Positions 1 to 7,127 of a DNA stretch of 41,752 bases are shown piece after piece (the stretch's first letter is position 1; each line of letters opens with the position of its first letter). Made by a program: the position numbers and the translations under genes. The DNA is from Gammaproteobacteria bacterium (GTDB taxonomy: Bacteria > Pseudomonadota > Gammaproteobacteria > Pseudomonadales > Azotimanducaceae). The notes under the pieces are model-generated. The model made no database searches, had not been told where the DNA came from, and saw nothing but the letters and a program-made list of their open reading frames with translations. The stretch is from NCBI GenBank assembly GCA_009845835.1, contig VXYV01000005.1, positions 1-41,752 on the forward strand. Reading direction: 5' to 3'.

Positions 1-18
1 TTTTGGTACCATACACAC

Positions 19-24
19 TTGACA
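19..24 (+). promoter_or_regulatory. possible -35 element upstream of the first gene
   Basis: A perfect TTGACA lies about 60 bases before the start codon at 83. No convincing -10 hexamer sits 16 to 18 bases downstream, where the best match is AACCAT, so this is only a candidate half-promoter. Confidence 0.25.
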
Positions 25-82
25 GTTTCATCACTTTCATAAACCATACTTATTAGTCACTTAACCAAAAGGAGGTAAAACA

Positions 83-721
83 ATGGGAATGAGAACGCGA
101 ATCCCTCTCGCACTCGCTAGTGCTACAATCCTTATGTGGCTTTGCGCGAGTGTTTTTGCTACTGATTCGTCTGAAAAGACGGATTTGCTTGATCGATGGT
201 GGATGTCCTTTGAGGAGTCTATCTTCAGCGACAATACCGGATTGATCCTTGTCAATTTACCTCGAGAAACCAAATCGTATACAAAGGAGGACTCAATTCT
301 ATCTCCCAAGTTTGCATTAGGTTATCGAATCACACCTAAGTGGTCTGTAGAACTGAACTGGCAGTTTGGTCCCAAGGAAAGTTTTCTGGCTACAAAAAAC
401 AATGGTGAGACACTCTTATACGCTTCAGTTGAGAGTCGTTTTTTGTCCGCGCTAATTTCTAGAGAATATTCTCTACCTCAAAACTTCACGTTCGAAGCGA
501 AAGCAGGAGTAACCAGCTCCTTTTTCGAGAACAGAATCAAGACTGATCGTTCCGCTTCCGTACGTCGATGGACGATTGAAGAAACTAGTCCGGTAGCCGC
601 GCTAGGAATCAGACGTGAGATGACACCGAAGCTGTCTGCTGGCGTAGAGTTTTCTAGCTACTTTCTCGATCAAGTCGAACTCGTGAGTGCCACTTCGTTC
701 AATTTACGGTATAACTTCTAG
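83..721 (+). CDS. small outer-membrane beta-barrel protein, function unknown
   Basis: A 212-residue protein, not assigned to a named family. It has a signal peptide (basic MGMRTR, hydrophobic core, likely cleavage after ASVFA near residue 26). The rest consists of short alternating polar/hydrophobic strands and ends in NLRYNF; a terminal Phe with aromatic residues is the signature recognised by the BAM assembly machinery. Length and layout resemble small 8-stranded barrels such as the OmpW or YfaZ-like groups, but no diagnostic motif is visible. The start is well supported by AAAGGAGG at 68-75, eight bases before ATG. It stands alone, with a divergent or convergent neighbour on each side. Outer-membrane location is inferred; the substrate is unknown. 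Confidence 0.8.
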   Translation: MGMRTRIPLALASATILMWLCASVFATDSSEKTDLLDRWWMSFEESIFSDNTGLILVNLPRETKSYTKEDSILSPKFALGYRITPKWSVELNWQFGPKESFLATKNNGETLLYASVESRFLSALISREYSLPQNFTFEAKAGVTSSFFENRIKTDRSASVRRWTIEETSPVAALGIRREMTPKLSAGVEFSSYFLDQVELVSATSFNLRYNF

Positions 722-735
722 CAAACTAAAACTGA

Positions 736-766
736 TAGCGAGTGTGGAATATAGCTGCACTCGCTA
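736..766 (+). terminator. inverted repeat after the barrel gene, possible terminator
   Basis: TAGCGAGTG at 736-744 pairs perfectly with CACTCGCTA at 758-766 around a 13-base loop, 15 bases past the stop codon. No T-run follows, so an intrinsic terminator is not proven; it could instead be an mRNA 3'-end stabilising hairpin. Confidence 0.35.
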
Positions 767-1057
767 CTAGAACTCGCTCAAAGTACTGCAACTAGTCAGC
801 GACCGACGCAGAGTCCGTCGTAGACCCCATACTGCTCCGCTCTAAACTAGCCTTTTCAAATACGAGGTGGACAGAAGAAATTACATGACTGCTGGTCACT
901 ACGTCGAACAACAGTCTGAAGATATTACCCGCAACTGAATTTGTCTGCCGTGCACACTTGGACGGTATTGTATACCCATACCGAGATGATGGATGCAAAC
1001 GTCTGAGAGCACGGAAAGTTTAGAAGATCGTAGTTTGTAAACAAGCTCGCAAGTCCC
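767..1057. other. intergenic stretch with nothing recognised
   Basis: About 290 bases between the inverted repeat and the Hsp20 terminator. Short open frames exist on the minus strand, but none has a Shine-Dalgarno sequence or family resemblance. No tRNA or repeat was recognised. Confidence 0.4.
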
Positions 1058-1086
1058 AAAAAAAAGGAGGTCTTGCACCTCCTTTT
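1058..1086 (-). terminator. intrinsic terminator of the Hsp20 gene
   Basis: AAAAGGAGGT at 1062-1071 and ACCTCCTTTT at 1077-1086 form a perfect 10-bp stem with a 5-base loop. On the minus strand it is followed by a run of eight T (1065-1058), 20 bases past the Hsp20 stop codon. The plus-strand side has only four T after the stem, so it could act weakly in that direction too. Confidence 0.85.
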
Positions 1087-1105
1087 CGTTCAAACTGTGT
1101 TGAGT

Positions 1106-1555
1106 TTATTCTTTTGTCGGTTTATCCGTGTGTACGGTAATACGTTTCATTGGAGTCAATTCTTGTTTTTTGACAACGATTTCTAACACGCCGTTTTTAC
1201 TGGATGCCGTAACGTTGTCGATATTTGCGGTATCTGGCAAGTCGAAACTGCGTGCAAACGATCCATAAGTACGCTCAAAGCGCCCGTTCTTTTTGTCACC
1301 GCTTCGGTGTTCAGATGTACGTTCACCCTTGATGGTCAGACGACCATTGTCAACATACACCTCAATATCGTTCGTATCAAGGCCGGGAAGATCAGCGGAT
1401 ATTACGATTCGGTCGTCCTCTTCGAAAATATCCATCAATGGAATCCAATCCGTAGGGTTTCGCTTCGTTCGCGAAAGCGTATTGAATTCCTCTTGTAAAT
1501 CTCTCTGGAGGGTATTCACCAGAGTAGATACTGGTAGATAGTCTAGTACTCTCAT
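1106..1555 (-). CDS. Hsp20/alpha-crystallin family small heat-shock chaperone
   Basis: A 149-residue small heat-shock protein that holds unfolding proteins for DnaK/ClpB refolding. The alpha-crystallin domain spans roughly residues 40-138: it opens with PLMDIFEEDDRIVISADLPG, continues with GRLTIKGER and the SFDLP segment, and contains the family's A-x-x-x-N-GVL core as ASSKNGVLEI. A short C-terminal tail with an I-T-V motif (KRITVHTD) resembles the I-x-I/V oligomerisation anchor. AAGGAGA lies a few bases before ATG. The gene is monocistronic: a sigma32-like promoter lies upstream at 1609-1636 and a strong terminator downstream. It could equally be called IbpA-like or HspA-like; the family call is secure. 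Confidence 0.96.
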   Translation of the reverse strand: MRVLDYLPVSTLVNTLQRDLQEEFNTLSRTKRNPTDWIPLMDIFEEDDRIVISADLPGLDTNDIEVYVDNGRLTIKGERTSEHRSGDKKNGRFERTYGSFARSFDLPDTANIDNVTASSKNGVLEIVVKKQELTPMKRITVHTDKPTKE

Positions 1556-1608
1556 GTTATATCTCCTTGATTTGTAAAGTTTAGAGTAATAAGAAACTGT
1601 TACGAGAT

Positions 1609-1636
1609 ATATAGGACTAGATCAAAAAAATTCAAG
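1609..1636 (-). promoter_or_regulatory. sigma32-like heat-shock promoter of the Hsp20 gene
   Basis: Read on the minus strand, CTTGAA (1636-1631) is separated by 14 bases from TCCTATAT (1616-1609). The known sigma32 consensus is CTTGAA, 13-15 bases, CCCCATNT. The -10 match is imperfect (two changes in the C-tract), but the spacing and the heat-shock gene 50 bases downstream support it. Confidence 0.6.
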
Positions 1637-1756
1637 TTTAAAATGCAAAAATCGCGAAATCACAGTTTTTAATACTGCGAATCAGCATAGAATTATCGAG
1701 CCAACCGCTAGCGTGGCTGACAACCAAAAGTTAAGTCGATTAAGTGGTAGGTACTA

Positions 1757-3190
1757 CTATTCACCAGACATTGAATTGAGTCGCGTAACTACATTTTCAT
1801 TGTCCATGTAGCCATTAATCTCGACGATTTCGGCGCTATCTAGCACTCCCGCTAGTTGTTTGAGACGTAACATTCCCAGAATATAGTCATATACACCAGA
1901 TTCATAATTGAAACGGGCATTGAACAAATTCTGTTGTGCTTGTAATACTTCGACGATATTTCGCGTTCCAACCTCATAGCCAGTTTGAGTCGCTTCCAAT
2001 GACGCCTCGCTTGATTCGATTGCGCGTTTACGCGCCGCTAAGCGAGCCACCTCGGTCGTGACTGTACGAAACTGTCGACGAATCTGTTCTTCAATGTTTT
2101 GTCGTTGCTGGACGAGTTGTAAACGTGAAGTTTCCTTGTTCAATGCGGAGGTTCGATTTTGTGAAAGTCTGGAGCCACCTTGAAACGAAGCATTAATCGA
2201 AAATCCATAACTGACACCGATTGATTCACGTATCGAATCGTATCCTAAATCGTTACCACCAAAGTTGATTGGGGATTCACTATAGGAATAACTCAGAGAC
2301 ATGCTAATCGAAGGTAGGTAACTTGCGAGCTGAGCCCAGTGTCTTTGTTTCGAAGCTTTATAGCCATTAGTTGCTTGAATAATTTGTGGATTATTTCTCA
2401 TCCCAAAGTCCACCCATAAGTCTTCTACATTGGGATCGGGATCCACAATCGGATATTCGGTTGAAATCCGCGAGAGTTCGGCAATAGGTTCGCCAGTAAG
2501 ACGCTGGATCGTAAGAAAGACGATGTCTAAGTTATTGACCTGTTGAATTCGACCTACTATAGCATTGTCGTAAGAGGCACGCGCGTTCAACACGTCTGTT
2601 ATCGCGGATAATCCCACTTCAAAACGTTGTTCGGCTTGGTCAAGTTGATGTTTAATCGCTTCTTCTGAGGCGATCGACGCCTCTAAACTGTCTCTTGCTC
2701 GAAGCGCATCAAAATATGCGGTCGCGACACGAATCAATAGCGATTGTTGAGCCGAAATGAAAGTCTGTTTACCGGATTCGTTTTCTATCTGTGAGGTACG
2801 ATAACGAATGAAGGTTGGAATATTGAGCACAGTTTGGCTCAAACTTGCGCTCCACCCTGCTGGCCATCCACCAGGAGGGTTTTCGGAGGTCTGCCACTGG
2901 GCGTTTGTCTCTTCAGTAACTCCAGTGAATGCAGATCTCGGATCATTGAGAAATTCTGATGGGTAGGTTGTCTTCCATTTGCTTGTGCTCTTTCCTCCCA
3001 TCCCAACGCTTATATTCGGTAGCAGCGGCGCGAGGGCGCTCCTCATATTCTCTTTGCGAATTTCATCTTGAACAACCGCGCTAGCGAACTCAGTGTCGTT
3101 TTGTATCGACAGTTGGTAGATTTCCAGAAGATCTTCAGCAACCAAAGAACTGCCAAAACAGATTAAACTAAGCAATAAGAACCTTTTCAT
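1757..3190 (-). CDS. tolC: TolC family outer-membrane efflux/secretion channel
   Basis: About 477 residues, the normal length for TolC. A signal peptide (MKRFLLLSLICFGSSLVA, cleaved before EDLLEIYQLS) is followed by two outer-membrane-efflux repeats. The first includes the long helix with NDTEFASA and SALAPLLPNIS, the second the matching LASYLPSISMSLSYSYSE, with coiled-coil helices such as QAEQRFEVGLSAITDVLNAR and its repeat ATQTGYEVGTRNIVEVLQAQ. The paired F/Y-E-V-G-x-x-x-x-x-D/E-V-L motifs are diagnostic. A second ATG six bases upstream (3196) is possible; 3190 gives the more typical MKR signal-peptide start. No membrane-fusion or inner-membrane pump gene lies beside it, so it probably serves partners elsewhere, as E. 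coli TolC does. Confidence 0.93.
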   Translation of the reverse strand: MKRFLLLSLICFGSSLVAEDLLEIYQLSIQNDTEFASAVVQDEIRKENMRSALAPLLPNISVGMGGKSTSKWKTTYPSEFLNDPRSAFTGVTEETNAQWQTSENPPGGWPAGWSASLSQTVLNIPTFIRYRTSQIENESGKQTFISAQQSLLIRVATAYFDALRARDSLEASIASEEAIKHQLDQAEQRFEVGLSAITDVLNARASYDNAIVGRIQQVNNLDIVFLTIQRLTGEPIAELSRISTEYPIVDPDPNVEDLWVDFGMRNNPQIIQATNGYKASKQRHWAQLASYLPSISMSLSYSYSESPINFGGNDLGYDSIRESIGVSYGFSINASFQGGSRLSQNRTSALNKETSRLQLVQQRQNIEEQIRRQFRTVTTEVARLAARKRAIESSEASLEATQTGYEVGTRNIVEVLQAQQNLFNARFNYESGVYDYILGMLRLKQLAGVLDSAEIVEINGYMDNENVVTRLNSMSGE

Positions 3191-3261
3191 GAGCATCTCA
3201 ATAGGTAGAGGATAAACGTTATTTTATAAAACGAGGAACCGAAAAAGTTGAGTTTTTCAGT

Positions 3262-3279
3262 ATACGTATAGTTTATACG
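3262..3279. promoter_or_regulatory. inverted repeat in the tolC/hepT-remnant intergenic region
   Basis: CGTATA (3265-3270), three-base spacer, TATACG (3274-3279) form a perfect 6-bp dyad within an AT-rich palindromic stretch that starts at 3262. It lies about 70 bases upstream of tolC and 80 bases upstream of the HepT remnant, so it could be an operator for either. No regulator was identified. Confidence 0.3.
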
Positions 3280-3360
3280 ATACGTGGAGTGATTTTTGTC
3301 GTGCGTAAAACTCTATTCATACCTAGTAAAATATTTCAAGAATCTATAGTTCGGTAAGAA

Positions 3361-3760
3361 ATGAACAGCACTGACGAATCGCGCAAGCATCAACGTCACA
3401 CGAGTTTCGGTATGGCTTTAGAAAAACTGCACGAAGCCTGCGAACAAGATCGAATGTGCAGGTCTCATTAAAACGTTCGAATTTTGTTTCGAACTAGCAT
3501 GGAACGTACTCAAAGATCAACTTTCTAGCGACGGCTATCAAGTAAACAGTCCACGATCTGTTATCCGGCTCAGTACAGAGGTAAGGTATATCGACGCAGA
3601 AGACTGTGAGTTGCTATTAGAAGCGCTAGAAAAACGCAACATCTGAAGCCACGCTTACCGACAAAATGAAGCCAACGCTGTTGAAGTACTGATCAAAAAA
3701 TACTACCATCCCGTTCTTACACGTCTACACAACACACTTAACAACCAAAACTCTCAATGA
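3361..3760 (+). pseudogene. decayed HepT-like HEPN toxin (HI0074 family)
   Basis: The reading frame from ATG 3361 (FGMALEKLHEACEQD) stops at 3469-3471. After a frameshift near 3450, the frame from 3458 resumes the family pattern: AGLIKTFEFCFELAW, then SPRSVIRL, LLEALEKRN, and SHAYRQNEANAVEVLIKKYY, ending at TGA 3758. A TGA at 3644-3646 interrupts it. In HEPN/HepT toxins the RNase site is R-x4-H-x-Y; here R-N-I-stop-S-H-A-Y places the nonsense codon inside that motif. CGA to TGA is the simplest origin. The downstream partner begins with an ATGA overlap (3757), as expected for this two-gene family. Family identity is fairly secure and the gene is non-functional as sequenced. Confidence 0.8.
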
Positions 3761-4061
3761 ATGATGGACTGAAAGACAAACACCGTACCTGGATTATCAA
3801 ACTACTTCGTTTCAATGAAAAAGTTGAACTTATTTGGGTCGCGCGCATTGGGAACGTTTAGACCATGGTCAGATGTGGATATCGCCCTGTGCGGTAGGGA
3901 ACTTACACTCCACGATCAAGCTCAACTTGCAGCTCTCATGGAGGCCTTGACAATTCCACAACGTGTTGATCTGAGACCAGATCGATAACGAAAACCTTAA
4001 ACAACACATCCAGCAAGACGGTATCGAACTGTACAACAAAACTGAATCGAAAGTCACATAG
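3757..4061 (+). pseudogene. decayed MntA-like nucleotidyltransferase antitoxin (HI0073 family)
   Basis: The protein fragments lie in different frames. ATG 3757 begins MNDGLKDKHRTWIIKLLRF and runs to a stop at about 3862. A one-base shift near 3830 opens the frame containing LFGSRALGTFRPWSDVDIAL, an exact G-S-x10-D-x-D minimal nucleotidyltransferase motif, continuing through TIPQRVDL to TAA near 3987. A further shift restores NENLKQHIQQDGIELYN, ending at TAG 4059. Intact homologues neutralise HepT by adding AMP to its catalytic Tyr. At least two frameshifts make this copy non-functional, although the catalytic motif itself has survived. Confidence 0.8.
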
Positions 4062-4196
4062 ACTCACCCACCACACAGTAGCAGTGATTCATTGGATTTC
4101 GAGCCAAGCACGAGGGATTCCGGTTCGAAATTCCCCTTTGTGATAAAATATTCAAGGAATACCAACAACTTTTATCTACCCCATAGGAAAGATTGA

Positions 4197-4481
4197 ATGG
4201 CACGTGTAACTGTAGAAGACTGTTTGGAACATGTCAAGAACCGCTTTGAACTCGTAGTTTTGGCGTCGCGCCGTGCACGGCAATTGTCAAGACTAAATGA
4301 TGCTATGCCACTGGTTGAACGTGAAAATGACAAAGAAACGGTTATCGCACTGAGAGAAATCGCAGCCGGGTTGTTAAATGAAGAAGAATTTCTTCGCGAA
4401 GAAAACGACGAGGTGGTTTTTCTGAGAGAGCCAGACGACGACGAACCCAATCAAGGAGATGAAACAACCAGCGACGGCTGA
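4197..4481 (+). CDS. rpoZ: RNA polymerase omega subunit
   Basis: A 94-residue omega subunit, which helps assemble the beta' subunit and forms part of the ppGpp site on RNA polymerase. The N-terminus [20 protein letters not shown] and the ASRRARQ and [17 protein letters not shown] blocks match the family closely; the acidic C-terminal tail is variable in all species. TAGGAAAG at 4184-4191 precedes ATG. It overlaps the start of spoT by 23 bases, the usual rpoZ-spoT pairing, although gmk, often upstream, is absent here. A possible -10 (TAAAAT, 4144-4149) is present without a good -35. Confidence 0.97.
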   Translation: MARVTVEDCLEHVKNRFELVVLASRRARQLSRLNDAMPLVERENDKETVIALREIAAGLLNEEEFLREENDEVVFLREPDDDEPNQGDETTSDG

Positions 4482-6663
4482 ATCCTATTTCCAAAGCGAA
4501 CTCGAAAAACGAGCGCGACAGGACGAACTCGCAGCCCCTCTTCTAGGAATTGAGCATGGTCTAAATTTAGACTACCTAACTCCTAAACAAATCCAGCTCG
4601 TCGAGAAAGCTTTCAAATTTGCAGAGCGAGCTCACCAAGGCCAACAACGGCGCACAGGTCACTCATACATTACCCATCCACTAGCTGTAACAAATATTCT
4701 CACGGAATATAAGCTCGATCACCAAACTCTATGTGCAGCATTACTGCACGATGTATTAGAAGATACCCAAATTCATAAAGAAGATCTATCTAAGACTTTT
4801 GGCGAAACGATAGCCAACATCGTTGACGGGGTCTCAAAACTGTCCTTGCTGACCGGCAATCGAGCAGAAGCTCAAGCACAAAATTTTTACAAAATGGCCA
4901 TGGCCATGGCACGCGATGTACGGGTCATTCTGGTCAAACTCGCAGACCGATTGCACAACATGCGCACAATCGGAGTAATGACACGACTATCTCGCAAACG
5001 AATCGCGAAAGAAACCCTGGATCTCTATGTGCCTTTAGCACTGAGGATGGGTATGTACCGTTTCAAAGAGGAACTCGAAAACCTAGCATTCGAAGCACTG
5101 TATCCGTTACGCGCTGACAGACTAGAACGGTATGTAGAACGTATCCGTGAGAGCGATAAGAATTTAATTGGTGAAGTAGAAAAACAGATTTCTCGTTCCT
5201 TGAGTAAAGTCGGTATCGAAGCGAATGTCGTTTACCAGAAACCAGAACCCTACGGACTTTACCAAGCACTTATTGGACAACGCTTGACAAAAGAAGAATA
5301 CATGGATCGATTCACTTTCCGGGTTGTAGTAAATTCTCCCGATGACTGTTATCGAACATTGGGTATCGTTCATAACTCAATTAAACCCAAATCCCGTTCA
5401 TTCAAGGACTATATCGCGATACCAAAGAAAAACGGGTATCAGTCCCTTCACACGACCCTATTCCGCGCTCACGCGGCGCGTGGTGTGTCGCTGAAACTAC
5501 TAATTCGAACACAAGTAATGGATGAATTTGCGACCTACGGGCTAGCGTCGGGTTGGCGCAATCGCCAGTTCAACAGTCCCAACAGACAGGAAGAAGAGCT
5601 AACCTCTAGTAGCGTACGCGACTGGATTCAAGGTTTGCTGACTCTGCAAGAAGACAATGATGCGTTGCAATTCATTACGGACTTAAAAGATGATTTGTTT
5701 CCCGATCAAGTTTACATCTTTACCCCGCAGGGTGATATCATTACTTTACCGTTGGGGGCATGTGCGTTAGACTTTGCATATGGAGTCGATTGGCGACTTG
5801 GTAACGAAGCAACCGGTTGTGAGATTGACGGTAGAGAAGAAACATTAGCGACGGAGCTTGAATCTGGTCAAACAGTTTCGATTAATCGCGATAGTTCAGC
5901 AAGACCCGATCCAGAATCACTGAACTATGTAAAGACCGCTAAGGCGCGCGCGGCGATCCGGGCAATTCTTCGCCAACGAAGCCAAAAAGAAGCAATAGAT
6001 TTAGGTAGAACCTTATTGGACCGAGCTGTCGGTTCCGCTGGAACCTCAGTAAAAGAACTGGATTTTCGACGGCTACGCCGAACCTTTAAAGAGTTTAAAG
6101 TGCGGCGAATGGATGAAATCTTCGAGGAAGTTGGTCGCGGCAACTTGTCAGCATTTCATGTCGCCCAACGACTGTTGGAAGTCGATAGTGTCGAGCACGA
6201 TATGTCGAATTTCAAAAAACACGGCCCACTCATGGTTCAAAATAAGTTGAAGAATCAATCTGTAACTTATGCGAAATGTTGTGGGCCTCTCCCGGGCGAC
6301 GCGATCAGCGCTAATTTAGTTAAAGGTGAAGGCCTAATTATTCATCGTCGAGTGTGTGGAAAAGCGCGGGATTCTCATGACGTTACGGAACGTATACCAG
6401 TACGTTGGTCGGAATCGCCCCATGGCGAGTTCGTTACTAGGTTACGATGCGATGTGACAGGAATGACTTCGTTTTCAGTCCTAGCAGACCTAGTCAGTTC
6501 TTTAGGAGCTGGAATGAATCTACTAGAAATTCAAGAAACATCAGAGACTACTTCGTCGGTACGGATGCATATTTCTGTTCCTAACGTTAAACACCTTAAA
6601 CGAATCATGAAATATTTAGAAGCGACACCAAACATCAGCAACGTGCAGCGCTTTACCGATTGA
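4459..6663 (+). CDS. spoT: SpoT-type (p)ppGpp hydrolase with degenerate synthetase domain
   Basis: A 734-residue RelA/SpoT homologue with full long-RSH architecture. The HD hydrolase spans roughly residues 45-190 and has all its motifs: YITHP (H73), LLHD (97-98), [15 protein letters not shown]. The synthetase-like domain spans about 240-365, TGS about 415-475, then a helical region, a zinc-finger-like block with KCCGPLPGD and IIHRRVC, and a C-terminal ACT domain. In the synthetase domain the ATP-binding G-R-x-K-x3-S-I-x2-K block has become [13 protein letters not shown] (about 258-271). The catalytic Glu of the V-E-V-Q-I-R-T motif is Lys346 (L-K-L-L-I-R-T). [18 protein letters not shown] remains. 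The likely product hydrolyses but does not make (p)ppGpp. The start ATG directly abuts AAGGAG (4453-4458), a tight spacing within rpoZ. Confidence 0.95.
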   Translation: MKQPATAESYFQSELEKRARQDELAAPLLGIEHGLNLDYLTPKQIQLVEKAFKFAERAHQGQQRRTGHSYITHPLAVTNILTEYKLDHQTLCAALLHDVLEDTQIHKEDLSKTFGETIANIVDGVSKLSLLTGNRAEAQAQNFYKMAMAMARDVRVILVKLADRLHNMRTIGVMTRLSRKRIAKETLDLYVPLALRMGMYRFKEELENLAFEALYPLRADRLERYVERIRESDKNLIGEVEKQISRSLSKVGIEANVVYQKPEPYGLYQALIGQRLTKEEYMDRFTFRVVVNSPDDCYRTLGIVHNSIKPKSRSFKDYIAIPKKNGYQSLHTTLFRAHAARGVSLKLLIRTQVMDEFATYGLASGWRNRQFNSPNRQEEELTSSSVRDWIQGLLTLQEDNDALQFITDLKDDLFPDQVYIFTPQGDIITLPLGACALDFAYGVDWRLGNEATGCEIDGREETLATELESGQTVSINRDSSARPDPESLNYVKTAKARAAIRAILRQRSQKEAIDLGRTLLDRAVGSAGTSVKELDFRRLRRTFKEFKVRRMDEIFEEVGRGNLSAFHVAQRLLEVDSVEHDMSNFKKHGPLMVQNKLKNQSVTYAKCCGPLPGDAISANLVKGEGLIIHRRVCGKARDSHDVTERIPVRWSESPHGEFVTRLRCDVTGMTSFSVLADLVSSLGAGMNLLEIQETSETTSSVRMHISVPNVKHLKRIMKYLEATPNISNVQRFTD

Positions 6664-6738
6664 AGTTGATCATTTCGAATTCTTTTTTTAACAAGGTTAA
6701 ACTAATCTTCATACATCGTAACGTACTAGGAATACAAA

Positions 6739-7125
6739 ATGGTTAAAAAACATCTGTATGCCGAAGGTGCTCCCGAGGTAATCGGACCTTATTCTCATGC
6801 AGTTCAAGTGGGAAATCTTTTATTTCTATCCGGTCAAATTGCGCTTGACCCGAAGTCAATGGAATTGGTCGACGATACCTTTCGAAACGAAGCAAAGCAG
6901 GTGTTCTCAAATGTCGAAACAATTCTCGCAGCAGCTAACTGTAGTTTAGACGACATCGTCAAAATCACAGTGTACTTAACCAATCTCAAGAATTTCGAAC
7001 AAGTGAACGCGGTAATGAGTGAACGGTTGAGTACTCCTTTTCCAACCCGTTCAGCGGTTGGAGTCGCAGCGCTACCTCGCGGAGCAAACATCGAACTTGA
7101 AGTTATTGCACTGACAAAAGGTTAG
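6739..7125 (+). CDS. ridA: RidA family enamine/imine deaminase
   Basis: A 128-residue member of the YjgF/YER057c/UK114 family, a trimeric cytosolic enzyme that hydrolyses reactive 2-iminobutanoate and similar imines made by PLP enzymes. GPYSHAVQVGNLLFLSGQI at the N-terminus and FPTRSAVGVAALPRGANIEL near the end carry the family motifs, including the substrate-binding Arg in PTRS and the late Glu in IELE. TAGGAAT precedes ATG by about seven bases. It lies 75 bases after spoT and two bases before recG, the normal spoT-ridA-recG order in many gammaproteobacteria. The intervening sequence has a T-run at 6684-6690 but no strong stem. Confidence 0.97.
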   Translation: MVKKHLYAEGAPEVIGPYSHAVQVGNLLFLSGQIALDPKSMELVDDTFRNEAKQVFSNVETILAAANCSLDDIVKITVYLTNLKNFEQVNAVMSERLSTPFPTRSAVGVAALPRGANIELEVIALTKG

Positions 7126-7127
7126 GT

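Noticed and set aside
792-1093. Two minus-strand open frames of 64-68 codons
   Set aside because: No ribosome-binding site, no recognisable family, and one runs through the Hsp20 terminator.
1699-1718. AGCCA/TGGCT hairpin after tolC
   Set aside because: A short, bulged stem with no T-run on either strand; too weak to call a terminator.
4111-4140. tRNA-like T-arm (GGTTCGAAAT) upstream of rpoZ
   Set aside because: The flanking bases do not form a 5-bp T-stem, and no acceptor, D or anticodon arms can be built around it.
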